Below the pieces are notes generated by a model that saw only the letters and a list, made by a program, of their open reading frames with translations, was not told where the DNA came from and made no database searches. Of a stretch of DNA of 64,000 nucleotides, positions 7,946 to 17,548 are shown piece after piece. The stretch is from Blastococcus sp. PRF04-17 (GTDB taxonomy: Bacteria; Actinomycetota; Actinomycetes; Mycobacteriales; Geodermatophilaceae). Location: contig NZ_CP095412.1 in NCBI RefSeq assembly GCF_023016265.1, positions 1,550,001 to 1,614,000 of the forward strand, given 5' to 3'. Both the position numbers and the translations under genes were made by a program. The number at the start of each line of letters is the position of its first letter. The stretch's first letter is position 1.

Positions 7946-8018
7946 CTCCCCCGATTGGACTCGAACCAATAACCCTGCGATTAACAGTCGCATGCTCTGC
8001 CAATTGAGCTACGGGGGA
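7946..8018 (-). tRNA. tRNA-Asn (anticodon GUU)
   Basis: The minus strand folds into a standard cloverleaf: acceptor TCCCCCG pairing with CGGGGGA, discriminator G, D arm with AATTGGCAGA, anticodon loop CTGTTAA giving GUU, and T arm GGTTCGAGTCC. CCA is not encoded. The tRNA 3' end faces the integrase, so this is the probable attachment gene of the flanking element. Confidence 0.95.
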
Positions 8019-8151
8019 CGAGCGGGTACGCGACCCGCCGGCCTGACGAGGGTACCCCAGGCCTTCCGTCGCCCCGGGAGCGGCTCGCCCGCGGGCCCCG
8101 TGCCGTAGGTCCCGGTAGCGTCATCGACCGTCCCCGATCAGGAGGTTCCCC

Positions 8152-8360
8152 GTGGCCAAGCTGTCCTTCCTCGCCGGCTTCGGTGCGGCTACGTCCTGGG
8201 CGCCAAGGCCGGCCGCGAGCGGTACGAGCAGATCCGCCGCGGCTGGGAGCAGGCGAAGGACGACCCTCGCCTGCAGAGCCTCGCCGGCATGGCGCAGGCG
8301 CGCGCCGACGACGTCGTCGCCTCGCTGCGGGCACGCATGGGCAGCGACACCCCGCGCTGA
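8152..8360 (+). CDS. Small YtxH-like protein, frame broken
   Basis: With one base restored near 8186 the reading is MAKLSFLAGFG, then GYVLGAKAGRERYEQI, then a charged helix ending VASLRARMGSDTPR, about 69 residues. A single short hydrophobic segment at the N-terminus followed by a basic GAKAGRERYE stretch is typical of small actinobacterial YtxH-type membrane proteins. A strong AGGAGG precedes the GTG. Span 209 bases is 3n+2. Function unknown; disruption is probably a sequence error. Confidence 0.65.
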
Positions 8361-8368
8361 GCGGGGGA

Positions 8369-8944
8369 TCAGTCCGGCTGCTCGGCCGCGACGAGCTCGG
8401 CCAGCTTCCGGCGGGCGTGCTCCCGGGCCTCGGGATCGCTGCGGCGCTCGTCGTCGTCGAAGACGACGGTCCACTCCCGGCCCGGTCGTCCCGGGATCCG
8501 GCGCGCGACGAGCAGCACTCCTCCCCCACCCGGCAGCGGCGAGCGTTGGCTGGCGACGATCGTCTGGTCCACCCGCCTGCGGACCACCGAGGGCAGGTCG
8601 CCGGCGTCGGTCAGGACGTGGCGGACCTCCGGTCGGCGGGCCTGCACCCCCGGCTCCACCTCGACCAGCGCCGTGACCCGGAACGCGCCGCCCCCGTCGT
8701 TGGTCGCCGTCCACTGTGCGGCGGCGATCTCGTGCCACGGCAGCACGACGGCGTCCTCGACCGAGGTGACCTCGGTCGGCACCACCCGCAGCCCGCGGGA
8801 GGTGGCCACGAGCCAGCCGGCGTCCCGGGTCAGGGCCCCCCAGGCGAGCACGCGCTCGTCCGCGTCCGGCGAGGCCAGGACGGCGACGCGCACCGGCTCC
8901 GGCGGCCTCGCGAACCGGCGCCGCAGCAGGTCGAGGAGGCTCAC
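8369..8944 (-). CDS. Conserved hypothetical protein downstream of dnaG
   Basis: 191 residues. The GTG start overlaps the dnaG stop (GTGA), so it is translationally coupled to primase. The protein begins SLLDLLRRRFARPPEP and contains ERVLAWGALTRDAGWLVATSRGLRVV, then LPWHEIAAAQW, a pattern of beta strands resembling a PH-like fold, then a C-terminal charged helix with REHARRKLAEL. No catalytic motif is visible. Its position next to dnaG is common in actinobacteria, but its function is not known to me. Confidence 0.75.
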   Translation of the reverse strand: MSLLDLLRRRFARPPEPVRVAVLASPDADERVLAWGALTRDAGWLVATSRGLRVVPTEVTSVEDAVVLPWHEIAAAQWTATNDGGGAFRVTALVEVEPGVQARRPEVRHVLTDAGDLPSVVRRRVDQTIVASQRSPLPGGGGVLLVARRIPGRPGREWTVVFDDDERRSDPEAREHARRKLAELVAAEQPD

Positions 8945-10827
8945 GGGGTCAGGCCGCCCATCGCCCGCTCGCGGAGCGATCGAGCCTGCTGCTCGAGCGA
9001 CAGCAGCTGGCCGAACACCTTCGTGTACTCGTCGGGGGCCTCGACCGGGTTCATCCGCTGCAGCTTGCTCTTCAGGGCCGCGACCCGTCGCACCGTCGCC
9101 ATCTCCTGCAGCCGGGCCAGCACCGCGTTGACGTAGGTCGCGTCGCCCTCTCCGTTCACCGAGCGCATGGGCTCGACCGCGAGGGCCGTCAGCTGGGCCC
9201 GGGCCGGCTCGCTGGTGCAGTGCGCCGCCACCTGATCCAGCCACGCCGGGCCCGTGACGGTGGCGCCGGCCGCTCCCCCGGCGGCGGCCACCGCCTCGGC
9301 GACCGCCCCGAGGTCCGGATCGGTGTAGGCCGCGGGCGGGATCGCGTCGAACGACGGCCCGGCGACCTCGGGCACCTGCAGCGCCGCCTTCACCGCCTCG
9401 CGCTCGACCTCCAGCGCGGCGTCGTCCGGCGTCCGCTGCGGCCCCCGCTGACGGGCGCGCGGCCGCGCGCCGCCGTCGCCGGTGATCCGGCGCAGGCGGT
9501 CCATCACCTCGGTCTCGTCCGGCAGACCGAGCAGGCCGGCCAGCCGGCGCGCGTAAGCCGGCCGCAGCGCGTGGTCCTTGATCTGCGCGAGCAACGGGGC
9601 CGTCTTCTCCAGCGCCGCCACGCGACCCTCGACGGTGTCCAGGTCGTAGTTGGCGATGGTCGTCTTCAGCACGAACTCGATCAGCGGCGTGCGGCGGGCG
9701 ATGAGGTCGCGCACGGCGGCGTCCCCGTGCTCCTGGCGCAGCTCGCACGGGTCGTGGCCGTTCGGCTCGACGGCGACGAACGTCTGCGCGACGAACCGCT
9801 GGTCCTCGGCGAAGGTCTTCATCGCGGCGGCCTGACCCGCGGCGTCGCCGTCGAAGGTGTAGATCACCTCGCCCGACAGCTCCTGCTGGTCCATCAGCAG
9901 CCGGCGCAGCACGCTGATGTGCTCGCCGCCGAACGCGGTGCCGCACGACGCGACCGCCGTGGTCACGCCGGCGAGATGGCAGGCCATCACGTCGGTGTAG
10001 CCCTCGACCACCACCGCCTGGTGGCGCTTGGCGATGTCGCGTTTGGCCCGCTCGACGCCGTAGAGGACCGTGCTCTTCTTGTAGAGCGGGGTCTCCGGCG
10101 TGTTGAGGTACTTCGGTCCCTGGTCGTCGTCGAGCAGCTTGCGGGCGCCGAAACCGATGACGTCGCCGGTGATGTCGCGGATCGGCCAGATCAGCCGGCG
10201 GTGGAACCGGTCGATCAGCGTGCCGCGGGAGGACTCCTTCGCCAGGCCCGCGGTTACGAGCTCGGCCTGGCTGAAGCCCTTGCCGCGCAGGTGGCGGGTG
10301 AGGGTGTCCCAGCCCCCCGGGGCGAAGCCGCAGCCGAAGTCGATCGCCACCTGCCGGTCGAAGCCCCGCTCGGCGAGGAACTGCCGGGCCGGACCCGCCT
10401 CCGGGGTGCCCAGCTGCTCGGCGAAGAACCTCGCCGCCTCGGTGTTGGCGGCGACCAGCCGTGCGCGCTGGCCGGCGTTGCCGCGGTCGGGCGCCCCGGT
10501 CGGGCGGCCGCCGTCGTCCTCGTAGTGCAGCTCGACGTTGGCCCGCCGCGCCAGCAGTTCGACGGCCTCGGAGAACGACAGGTGATCGATCTGCTGGACG
10601 AAGGAGATGACGTCGCCGCCGACCCCGCACCCAAAACAGTGGTAGAGGTTTCGCGTCGGGGTCACCTGGAAGGACGGCGACTTCTCGTCGTGGAACGGGC
10701 AGAGCCCCTTCAACGACCCGCCGCCCGCACGCTTGAGCTGCAGGTGCTCGCCGACGATCTCGTCGATCTTCGACCGCTCGCGGACCAGCGCGATGTCGGC
10801 TGCCCGGATCCGTCCCCGCCCGGCCAT
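8941..10827 (-). CDS. dnaG: DNA primase
   Basis: 628 residues, normal length for actinobacterial primase. The CHC2 zinc-binding domain is at the N-terminus (CPFHDEKSPSF, then YHCFGCGVGGD), followed by the catalytic core, the TOPRIM motif VVVEGYTDV near residue 260, TFDGDAAG (the DxD metal site), and a C-terminal helicase-binding helical region. It makes RNA primers for replication at the fork together with DnaB. Followed by a coupled conserved gene. Confidence 0.97.
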   Translation of the reverse strand: MAGRGRIRAADIALVRERSKIDEIVGEHLQLKRAGGGSLKGLCPFHDEKSPSFQVTPTRNLYHCFGCGVGGDVISFVQQIDHLSFSEAVELLARRANVELHYEDDGGRPTGAPDRGNAGQRARLVAANTEAARFFAEQLGTPEAGPARQFLAERGFDRQVAIDFGCGFAPGGWDTLTRHLRGKGFSQAELVTAGLAKESSRGTLIDRFHRRLIWPIRDITGDVIGFGARKLLDDDQGPKYLNTPETPLYKKSTVLYGVERAKRDIAKRHQAVVVEGYTDVMACHLAGVTTAVASCGTAFGGEHISVLRRLLMDQQELSGEVIYTFDGDAAGQAAAMKTFAEDQRFVAQTFVAVEPNGHDPCELRQEHGDAAVRDLIARRTPLIEFVLKTTIANYDLDTVEGRVAALEKTAPLLAQIKDHALRPAYARRLAGLLGLPDETEVMDRLRRITGDGGARPRARQRGPQRTPDDAALEVEREAVKAALQVPEVAGPSFDAIPPAAYTDPDLGAVAEAVAAAGGAAGATVTGPAWLDQVAAHCTSEPARAQLTALAVEPMRSVNGEGDATYVNAVLARLQEMATVRRVAALKSKLQRMNPVEAPDEYTKVFGQLLSLEQQARSLRERAMGGLTP

Positions 10828-10923
10828 CAGCTGCTCCCCCGACGACGGCCCCGCCGGTCCCCGCGGTCACGGTGCGGGTACCGGCCGAGCCGGCCTTGCC
10901 CAGTTCGAGCACGGTGACCCCTC

Positions 10924-11553
10924 TCAGCCGATCCCGGGCGCGCCGGCGATGCTCTCGCCGGTCACGCGGTAGAGCAGGTAGGCCGCGGTCTCCCGGAGGA
11001 TGTAGCGGAACTGCGTGGCGCGGGTCTGCACGGCCGGGCCCTGGCGGGTCGGCGAGCTCTCCGCCGCCATGCCGGCGTCCTCGGCCATCCGCTCGGCGCG
11101 CATGGCGTGCCACGGGTCGGTCACCAGGACGGCGCTGGTCCAGCCGCGCTCGTCGAACGCCGCGGCCACCGCCCGCATGCTCCCCAGGGTGTCGACCCCC
11201 TGTCCCACGGCGAGCAGCGAGTCGTCGGGCACGCCGGATCCGGCCAGGTAGGCCCGACCGGCCTCGGCCTCGCTGAACTCGTCCCCCGCTGCCTTGCCGC
11301 CCACGGTGACGATGACCGGAGCGACGCCCTGCTCGTAGAGGGCGATCGCGTGCTCCAGCCGCGCCGCGAAGATCGACGACGGGACGCCGTTGTACTGGGC
11401 CGTGCCGAGCACCACGATCGCGTCCGAGGCGGGCCTGGAGTCCTGCCGGGCGTTCCACCAGATCGCCAGCGCGGTCGACGCCACGAACAGGAGACAGGCC
11501 AGGAACGCGGCGCCGATGACCCGCACCATCAGGCTCGCCCGCCGCACCCCCAC
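10924..11553 (-). CDS. YdcF/DUF218 membrane-anchored protein
   Basis: 209 residues: one N-terminal membrane segment at about residues 10-30, then the ElyC/SanA/YdcF domain with DAIVVLGTAQYNG, YEQGVAPVIVTVGGKAAGDEFSEAE, and VTDPWHAMRAERMAEDAG. Members are envelope proteins implicated in cell-wall or vancomycin-related phenotypes in other bacteria; the reaction is unknown. It stands alone between dnaG and a two-component system. Confidence 0.85.
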   Translation of the reverse strand: MGVRRASLMVRVIGAAFLACLLFVASTALAIWWNARQDSRPASDAIVVLGTAQYNGVPSSIFAARLEHAIALYEQGVAPVIVTVGGKAAGDEFSEAEAGRAYLAGSGVPDDSLLAVGQGVDTLGSMRAVAAAFDERGWTSAVLVTDPWHAMRAERMAEDAGMAAESSPTRQGPAVQTRATQFRYILRETAAYLLYRVTGESIAGAPGIG

Positions 11554-11615
11554 GCGTCATGGGTACCACGCCGGGCTGACGACGTGCGGCGCCTGGGGAC
11601 GGTGTGCCGGACGAG

Positions 11616-12290
11616 CTACCGCTCGCCCAGCCGGACCAGCCCGCTCTCGTAGGCGAGGATCACCGCCTGCACGCGGTCCCGCAGCCCCAGCTTGGCCAGG
11701 ATGTGGGTCACGTGCGTCTTCACCGTGGTCTCGGCGAGGTAGAGGTGGCGCCCGATCTCGGCGTTGGAGAGGCCGCGCGCCAGGGCCCGCAGCACGTCCA
11801 GTTCGCGCTCGGTCAGCTCCGCCATGCCGGGCGGGACGGCGCCCTCGGCGGGCACGGTCGGCTGCCGGACGTAGGTCTCGACCAACCGCCGGGTGACGCT
11901 CGGCGCCAGCAGCATCTCCCCGGCAGCGCAGGCCCGGACAGCCGACACCAGCGCCGGCGCCGGGGTGGTCTTCAGCAGGAAACCGGAGGCGCCTGCCCGG
12001 AGCGCCGCCAGCACGTACTCGTCGAGGTCGAAGGTGGTCAGCACCAGCACGCGGGTGCCGGGGCAGCGGTCCAGGATCTGCCGCGTCGCGGTCAGCCCGT
12101 CCCCGCCGGGCATCTCGACGTCCATCAGGACGACGTCCGGGGCCAGCGCGGCCGCGGCGGCGACGGCGGACGGACCGCTGGAGGCCTCTCCGACCACCTC
12201 GATCCCGGGGTCGGCGCCCAGGATCGCCGTCACGCCGTCGCGCAGCAGGTCGTGGTCGTCGGCGATGACGACGCGCACCGGCCCCGTCAT
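11616..12290 (-). CDS. NarL/LuxR-family response regulator
   Basis: 224 residues. Receiver domain: VVIADDHDLLRDG acidic pocket, phosphoacceptor Asp in VVLMDVEMPGGDG near residue 55, switch Thr in VLVLTTFD, and Lys in GFLLKTTP. C-terminal LuxR helix-turn-helix: LTERELDVLRALARGLSNAEIGRHLYLAETTVKTHVTHILAKLGLRDR. Start overlaps the kinase stop by four bases, so they are one operon. Its stop codon is TAG, which matters because a UAG-reading tRNA-Sec is present. Confidence 0.95.
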   Translation of the reverse strand: MTGPVRVVIADDHDLLRDGVTAILGADPGIEVVGEASSGPSAVAAAAALAPDVVLMDVEMPGGDGLTATRQILDRCPGTRVLVLTTFDLDEYVLAALRAGASGFLLKTTPAPALVSAVRACAAGEMLLAPSVTRRLVETYVRQPTVPAEGAVPPGMAELTERELDVLRALARGLSNAEIGRHLYLAETTVKTHVTHILAKLGLRDRVQAVILAYESGLVRLGER

Positions 12291-13885
12291 GCCGGCCTCG
12301 CGGCCAGCGCGGGGATCCGCACGTGCACCCGGAAGCCGCCGCCCGGCCCGGGGCCCGCGGCGAACTCGCCCCCGACCCGGCGCACGCGCTCGTCGAGTCC
12401 CACGAGTCCGTAGCCGCGTCGCGGCGCGCTGCCCGGCCCGGGCCCGTCGTCGACCACCTCGACCTCCACCCCGGTCGCGTCCGCCCGGACCCGCACGACC
12501 GCTGCTGCGCCCGGCGCGTGACGCAGCACGTTGGTCAGCGACTCCTGCACCACCCGGTAGACGACGGCGGCTCCCTCGCCGGACAGCTCCCCGTCGACGT
12601 CGGAGCGCACGGCCAGGCCGGCCCCGCGGAGTCGCTCGAGCAGCGCGTCGAGGTCGTGTCCGTCCGGCGGCGTCATCGCCGCGCCGAGCACACCGTGGTC
12701 CAGCACCTCGACCAGCCGGTCGAGCTCGGCGAGCGTCTCACCCGCGGTCCGCCGGACGACGTCCAGCGCGCGCCGGGCCCGTGCCGGATCGCCCTCGCGG
12801 GTGGCCAGAGCCGCGCCCGCCTGCATCACCATGACCCCGACCGCGTGCGACACCAGGTCGTGCAGCTCCCGGGCCACGGCCAGGCGCTCGGCGCGCACGG
12901 CAGCGCCGGCCGCCGCGTCGAGCTCGGCCGCCCGCCGGTCCGCGCGCTCCTGCGCCCGCAGCTGCCACCGTTCCCCGGCGCGGACCGCCGCACCGCCGAC
13001 CGCGGCGAGGGCCAGTGTCAGCAGCGCGAGGAACACGTTGTCCGGATCGCGGATCCACATCTCCGCGCCGACGCCCGCGCCGAGGACGCCGAGCGCCGGC
13101 ACGCTGCGGACGCCGCGCGCCGCCGCCGCCCAGGCGAGCGCCGCCGGTCCGGCGATGAGCCAGAACCCCGCGGGCAGGGGCTGGGTCCAGATGCCGACGG
13201 CGAACACCAGCCCGCACAGCGTCGCGCCGAGCTCCGGAGCGACGCGCCGCAGGACGACGGTCGCCGCGGCGCAGATGGTCAGGAGCACCGAGACGGCACC
13301 CATCGTGGCGCCCGCGGGGAACTCCCCGCGGTAGGCGAAGTTCTCCGCCACCGCCAGCGCGGTGACCGCCGCGGCGAGGAGGACGTCCCGACGCGAGATG
13401 CGCGGAACGGCGGCCTCGGGTCGGGGCCGGACCTCGACGTCCTCGTCGGCCTCCCGCAGCAGCCCGAGCAGGCGCCGCAGCTCGAGACCGGCCCGCTGGC
13501 CGTGCTCCTGGACGGCGTTCAGCGCCGGGGTGGGGTCGTCGTCCCAGCGCCGGACGGCGTCGTCGGCGGCCGCGCCCATGGTCGTGGCCGCCGACCGGAC
13601 CACGGCCTGGATGTCGCCGGCCAGCCGGGCCCGCTCGACGGCCACCGCGGCCCGGGCGACGTCGGCCTCCGGCGTCGATGCCAGCCGCGCCGCACGGGCG
13701 TGCTCCACCGCAGCCCGCCGGCCGGCGCGGACGGCGAGCCGCAGCACCGCGGCCAGCGTGAGGAACACGACCGATCCGAAGAGGAACTCCGGAGCCCCCG
13801 CTGCCTCGTCGAGCCACACCCAGACCGCGTTGGCAGCCACGATCGTGGCGGCGGCGAGAGCGCTCAGCACGCGGGTGCGCGGCAT
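12287..13885 (-). CDS. Sensor histidine kinase with two dimerisation modules
   Basis: 532 residues. The C-terminal half is a standard HisKA_3 kinase: RELHDLVSHAVGVMV with the phosphorylated His, then HATPase blocks TNVLRHA, VVDDGPGPG and GLVGLDERV. The middle is a cluster of hydrophobic segments (about residues 170-290). Preceding these, about residues 100-165 read RARLAGDIQAVVRS through LELRRLLGLLREAD, which looks like a second HisKA_3 dimerisation domain whose ELHD is replaced by DIQA, so it lacks the phosphoacceptor. Partner is the adjacent NarL-type regulator. Stimulus unknown. Confidence 0.88.
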   Translation of the reverse strand: MPRTRVLSALAAATIVAANAVWVWLDEAAGAPEFLFGSVVFLTLAAVLRLAVRAGRRAAVEHARAARLASTPEADVARAAVAVERARLAGDIQAVVRSAATTMGAAADDAVRRWDDDPTPALNAVQEHGQRAGLELRRLLGLLREADEDVEVRPRPEAAVPRISRRDVLLAAAVTALAVAENFAYRGEFPAGATMGAVSVLLTICAAATVVLRRVAPELGATLCGLVFAVGIWTQPLPAGFWLIAGPAALAWAAAARGVRSVPALGVLGAGVGAEMWIRDPDNVFLALLTLALAAVGGAAVRAGERWQLRAQERADRRAAELDAAAGAAVRAERLAVARELHDLVSHAVGVMVMQAGAALATREGDPARARRALDVVRRTAGETLAELDRLVEVLDHGVLGAAMTPPDGHDLDALLERLRGAGLAVRSDVDGELSGEGAAVVYRVVQESLTNVLRHAPGAAAVVRVRADATGVEVEVVDDGPGPGSAPRRGYGLVGLDERVRRVGGEFAAGPGPGGGFRVHVRIPALAARPA

Positions 13886-14061
13886 GCGCCGACCGTAGCC
13901 ATCGGCAGGTCCGCCAGGCGTCCTCCGAACGTCGCATCGCGCTCCATCGGAGGTGCCGGTCGCATCGGTGCGTCCGGGAGGACGTCGGCCGCCGTCGCGG
14001 TTCCTAGCGTTCGCCTCGTCGCGTCGTCACCAGGACGGCGCCCGGTGCGAGGAGCAGATCG

Positions 14062-14658
14062 ATGAGGAATCTCGAGCGTGCGGCGCTGGGCGCCGCGGTG
14101 GCCCTGTCCGTCCTGTCGGTCGGCGACGCCGTCCTGCGCGGCGTCAGCGATGCCGTTCTGCCGTGGGACGACGAGGCGGGCACCACCTGGGGCATCGTCG
14201 CCACCAACCTGCTCATGGTCGCCACGTTCGGGCTATTGGCGGCCGTCCTGGTGCGCAACGCGCGCGGGATCGACGACGGCAGCGGTGCCCGGCGCTGGGT
14301 CCGCCGCCTGCTCGCCACCGCCCTCGCGGTCCTCTCCGTCGGCTACCTCGTGGTGTCGGTGGTCGACGCCGACGCCGCCGGGATCGTCGCCGGTGTCACG
14401 TTCCTGCTGATGTTCGTGCTGGGCGTCGTCCTCGGCGCGTTGCTGCTGCGCCGGCCGGAGGTGCGGCTGCCCGCCGTCCTCATGGTGTCCGTCGTCCCGT
14501 TGATCGGGCTGGCGTTCGCGGTCGAGGCGCTGGCACCGGGCTGGGGCCACCCCGGCTACGCGGAGACCGCGCTGTACCTGGGCATCGCCCTCCTCGGCAT
14601 CCAGGTCGCCGGCGAGCGCAGCGGGGTCGGCCCGTCGCTGGCCGGCGCCCGGACCTGA
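14062..14658 (+). CDS. Five- or six-span membrane protein, unknown
   Basis: 198 residues with hydrophobic segments at about 8-25, 45-65, 88-108, 112-135 and 143-165. Short charged loops separate them (RNARGIDDGSGARRW). No enzymatic or transport motif is visible. It is divergent from the two-component operon across 176 bases, so it could be a target of that system, but no operator is identifiable. Confidence 0.7.
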   Translation: MRNLERAALGAAVALSVLSVGDAVLRGVSDAVLPWDDEAGTTWGIVATNLLMVATFGLLAAVLVRNARGIDDGSGARRWVRRLLATALAVLSVGYLVVSVVDADAAGIVAGVTFLLMFVLGVVLGALLLRRPEVRLPAVLMVSVVPLIGLAFAVEALAPGWGHPGYAETALYLGIALLGIQVAGERSGVGPSLAGART

Positions 14659-14675
14659 GCACCCCTCCTGACGGG

Positions 14676-17375
14676 CTAACTGCCCGCGCGGTCCGCTCCC
14701 AGGGCCGCGCGGGCCGCCTCCAGCCGGGCGACCGGCACCCGGAACGGCGAGCAGGAGACGTAGTCCAGCCCCACCTCGTGGAAGAAGTGCACCGAGTCGG
14801 GGTCCCCGCCGTGCTCGCCGCAGACGCCGAGCTTGAGGTCCGGACGGGCCGCCCGGCCCTTCTCGACGCCGATCTGCACCAGCCGACCGACACCGTCGCG
14901 GTCCAGCGACTCGAACGGCGAGATCCCGAAGATGCCCTTGTCCAGGTACTGGTGGAAGAACGCCGCCTCGACGTCGTCCCGGGAGAAGCCCCAGGTCATC
15001 TGCGTGAGGTCGTTGGTGCCGAACGAGAAGAACTCGGCGTACTCGGCGATCTCGCCCGCCGTCAGCGCCGCGCGCGGCACCTCGATCATGGTGCCGATCA
15101 GCGTGTCGACCCCGACCCCCTCTGCCTCGCAGACCTCGGCGAGCACCCTCTCCGACTCCTCGCGGATCGCCTCGAGCTCCTGCACCGCGCCGACCAGCGG
15201 GATCATGATCTCCGGCCGCGGATCACCCCCGGCCTTGCGCCGCTCGCACGCCGCCTCGCCGATCGCCCGCACCTGCATGGCGAACAGGCCGGGCACGACC
15301 AGGCCCAGCCGGACGCCGCGCAGGCCCAGCATCGGGTTGGACTCGTGCATGCCGCGGACGGCGGCCAGCAGGCGCAGGCTGCCCTCGTCGGGTTCGCCCC
15401 GCTCCTCGGCCAGCGCGACGCGGACCGAGAGCTCGGTGAGGTCGGGCAGGAACTCGTGCAGCGGCGGGTCGAGCAGCCGCACGGTCACCGGCAGCCCGTC
15501 CATCGCCTCGAAGATCTCCAGGAAGTCCTGCTTCTGCAGCGGCTCGAGCGCGTCGAGCGCGGCTTGCCGCTCCTCGTCCCCCTCGGCGAGGATCAACTTC
15601 TCGACCAGCTGCCGGCGGTCGCCGAGGAACATGTGCTCGGTCCGGCACAGACCGATGCCCTGAGCGCCGAAGCGCCGGGCCCGGGCGGAGTCCTCCGGGG
15701 TGTCGGCGTTGGTCCGGACGCCGAGCCGGCGCACCTCGTCGGCGTGGGTGAGGATCCGGTGCACGGCCTTCACCAGGTCGTCGGCGTCCTCGGCGTCGGG
15801 GTCGATCTCCCCCTCGAAGTACCGGACGACCGACGACGGCTCGACCGGCACCTCCCCCAGCCACACCCGGCCGGTCGACCCGTCGATGGAGATGACGTCG
15901 CCCTCGTTCACCTCGGTGCCGTCGGGCGCGGTGAACTTCCGCGCCTTGGTGTCGACCTGCAGCTCCTCGGCGCCGCAGACGCAGGTCTTGCCCATGCCGC
16001 GGGCGACGACGGCGGCGTGCGAGGTCTTGCCGCCGCGACTGGTGAGCACGCCCTGGGCGGCGATCATCCCGGACAGGTCGTCGGGGTTGGTCTCCCGGCG
16101 GACGAGCACGACCTTCTCGCCCTGCTGCGCCCACTCCACTGCGGTCTCCGACGAGAACACCGCCTTGCCGACCGCGGCACCCGGCGAGGCGTTCATGCCC
16201 TGGGTGAGCTGTGTGGCGTCCCCGCCGGAGACGAAGCGCGGAAACATCAGCTGGGCGAGCTGGTCGCCGGTCACCCGGCGGACCGCCTCGTCCATGTCGA
16301 TGAGGCCCTCGTCGACCAGCTGGACGGCGATCCGGAACGCCGCGCCCGCGGTGCGCTTGCCGACGCGGGTCTGCAGCATCCAGAGCTTGTTGCGCTCGAC
16401 GGTGAACTCGATGTCGCACAGGTCGCGGTAGTGCGACTCCAGGCGGGCCATCGTGTCCATCAATTCGTCGTAGGCGCCCTTGTCGATGCTCTCGAGGTCG
16501 GTCAGCGGCACCGTGTTGCGGATGCCCGCGACGACGTCCTCGCCCTGGGCGTTCTGCAGGTAGTCGCCGTAGACGCCCTGCTCGCCGCTGCCCGGGTCAC
16601 GGGTGAAGGCGACGCCGGTGCCGGAGTCGGGCCCCAGGTTGCCGAAGACCATCGAGCAGACGTTGACCGCCGTTCCGGCGTCGCTGGGGATGCGCTCGCG
16701 GCGGCGGTACAGGACGGCGCGGTCGGAGTTCCAGGAGTCGAAGACGGCGTTGATCGCCAGGTCCATCTGCTCGCGCGGGTCCTGCGGGAAGTCGCGGCCG
16801 GTGTGGTCCTTCACGATCGCCTTGAACCGCGAGACGACGTCCTTGAGGTGGTCGGCGTCGAGGTCGAGGTCCAGGTCGGTGCCCTGCTCGGCCTTGACCT
16901 CGTCGAGCGCCTCGTCGAAGAGCTCGCCGTCGATGCCGAGCACCGTCTTGCCGAACATCTGGATCAGCCGGCGGTAGGAGTCCCAGGCGAAGCGTTCGCT
17001 GCCCGACTGCTGCGCCAGGCCCTGCACCGATTCGTCGTTGAGTCCGACGTTGAGGACGGTCTCCATCATCCCCGGCATCGAGGCGGCGGCTCCGGAGCGC
17101 ACGGAGACCAGCAGCGGATCGGCCGGATCCCCGAGGGTCTTGCCCATGGCCTCCTGCAGGGCCTCCAGGTACTCGGTGACCTGATCGCCCAGGTCGGACG
17201 GCGTCTCGCCGTGCTCCAGGTAGTAGCGGCAGGCGTCGGTGGTGATGGTGAACCCGGGCGGCACCGGCAGGCCCAGGTTCGTCATCTCGGCCAGGTTGGC
17301 GCCCTTGCCGCCCAGCAGGTCCTTCTGGTCCTTGTTGCCCTCGCTGAAGTCGTAGACCCACTTCGTTCCAGCCAC
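14676..17375 (-). CDS. ppdK: Pyruvate, phosphate dikinase
   Basis: 899 residues, full family length. N-terminal ATP-grasp part: KWVYDFSEGNKDQKDLLGGKGANLAEM; central phosphohistidine domain with GGKTSHAAVVARGMGK holding the catalytic His; C-terminal TIM barrel with CRTEHMF, GTNDLTQMTWGFSRDD and the active-site Cys in GVCGEHGGDP. It interconverts ATP, phosphate and pyruvate with AMP, PPi and phosphoenolpyruvate in the cytosol. A strong GGAGGTGCGC precedes the GTG start. Ends in TAG. Confidence 0.97.
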   Translation of the reverse strand: MAGTKWVYDFSEGNKDQKDLLGGKGANLAEMTNLGLPVPPGFTITTDACRYYLEHGETPSDLGDQVTEYLEALQEAMGKTLGDPADPLLVSVRSGAAASMPGMMETVLNVGLNDESVQGLAQQSGSERFAWDSYRRLIQMFGKTVLGIDGELFDEALDEVKAEQGTDLDLDLDADHLKDVVSRFKAIVKDHTGRDFPQDPREQMDLAINAVFDSWNSDRAVLYRRRERIPSDAGTAVNVCSMVFGNLGPDSGTGVAFTRDPGSGEQGVYGDYLQNAQGEDVVAGIRNTVPLTDLESIDKGAYDELMDTMARLESHYRDLCDIEFTVERNKLWMLQTRVGKRTAGAAFRIAVQLVDEGLIDMDEAVRRVTGDQLAQLMFPRFVSGGDATQLTQGMNASPGAAVGKAVFSSETAVEWAQQGEKVVLVRRETNPDDLSGMIAAQGVLTSRGGKTSHAAVVARGMGKTCVCGAEELQVDTKARKFTAPDGTEVNEGDVISIDGSTGRVWLGEVPVEPSSVVRYFEGEIDPDAEDADDLVKAVHRILTHADEVRRLGVRTNADTPEDSARARRFGAQGIGLCRTEHMFLGDRRQLVEKLILAEGDEERQAALDALEPLQKQDFLEIFEAMDGLPVTVRLLDPPLHEFLPDLTELSVRVALAEERGEPDEGSLRLLAAVRGMHESNPMLGLRGVRLGLVVPGLFAMQVRAIGEAACERRKAGGDPRPEIMIPLVGAVQELEAIREESERVLAEVCEAEGVGVDTLIGTMIEVPRAALTAGEIAEYAEFFSFGTNDLTQMTWGFSRDDVEAAFFHQYLDKGIFGISPFESLDRDGVGRLVQIGVEKGRAARPDLKLGVCGEHGGDPDSVHFFHEVGLDYVSCSPFRVPVARLEAARAALGADRAGS

Positions 17376-17548
17376 CGCGCACCTCCGCGCTCGTCAGCCC
17401 CCGGCGGGCACGTCATCGCGGCAGAACAGACGTACTAGACGTCCCATCCGCGATGTGCCGTTGATCGTGGCGGACGGAGGCGGTGGAAGCGAGACGGGAC
17501 GAGCGCCAGGTGACCCGGATCACTCGGAGGAGCCACTCAGCCGGGTGG

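Noticed and set aside
7946-8018. Search for a duplicated tRNA-Asn 3' end that would mark the far attachment site.
   Set aside because: I found no second copy by eye in the window; the far end may lie to the left of position 1.
13953-17438. Very long open frames antisense to ppdK, and similar ones over dnaG, hemW and the GGDEF-EAL gene.
   Set aside because: These are expected in high-GC DNA opposite real genes; their translations are Arg/Gly/Ala/Val-rich and lack any domain.
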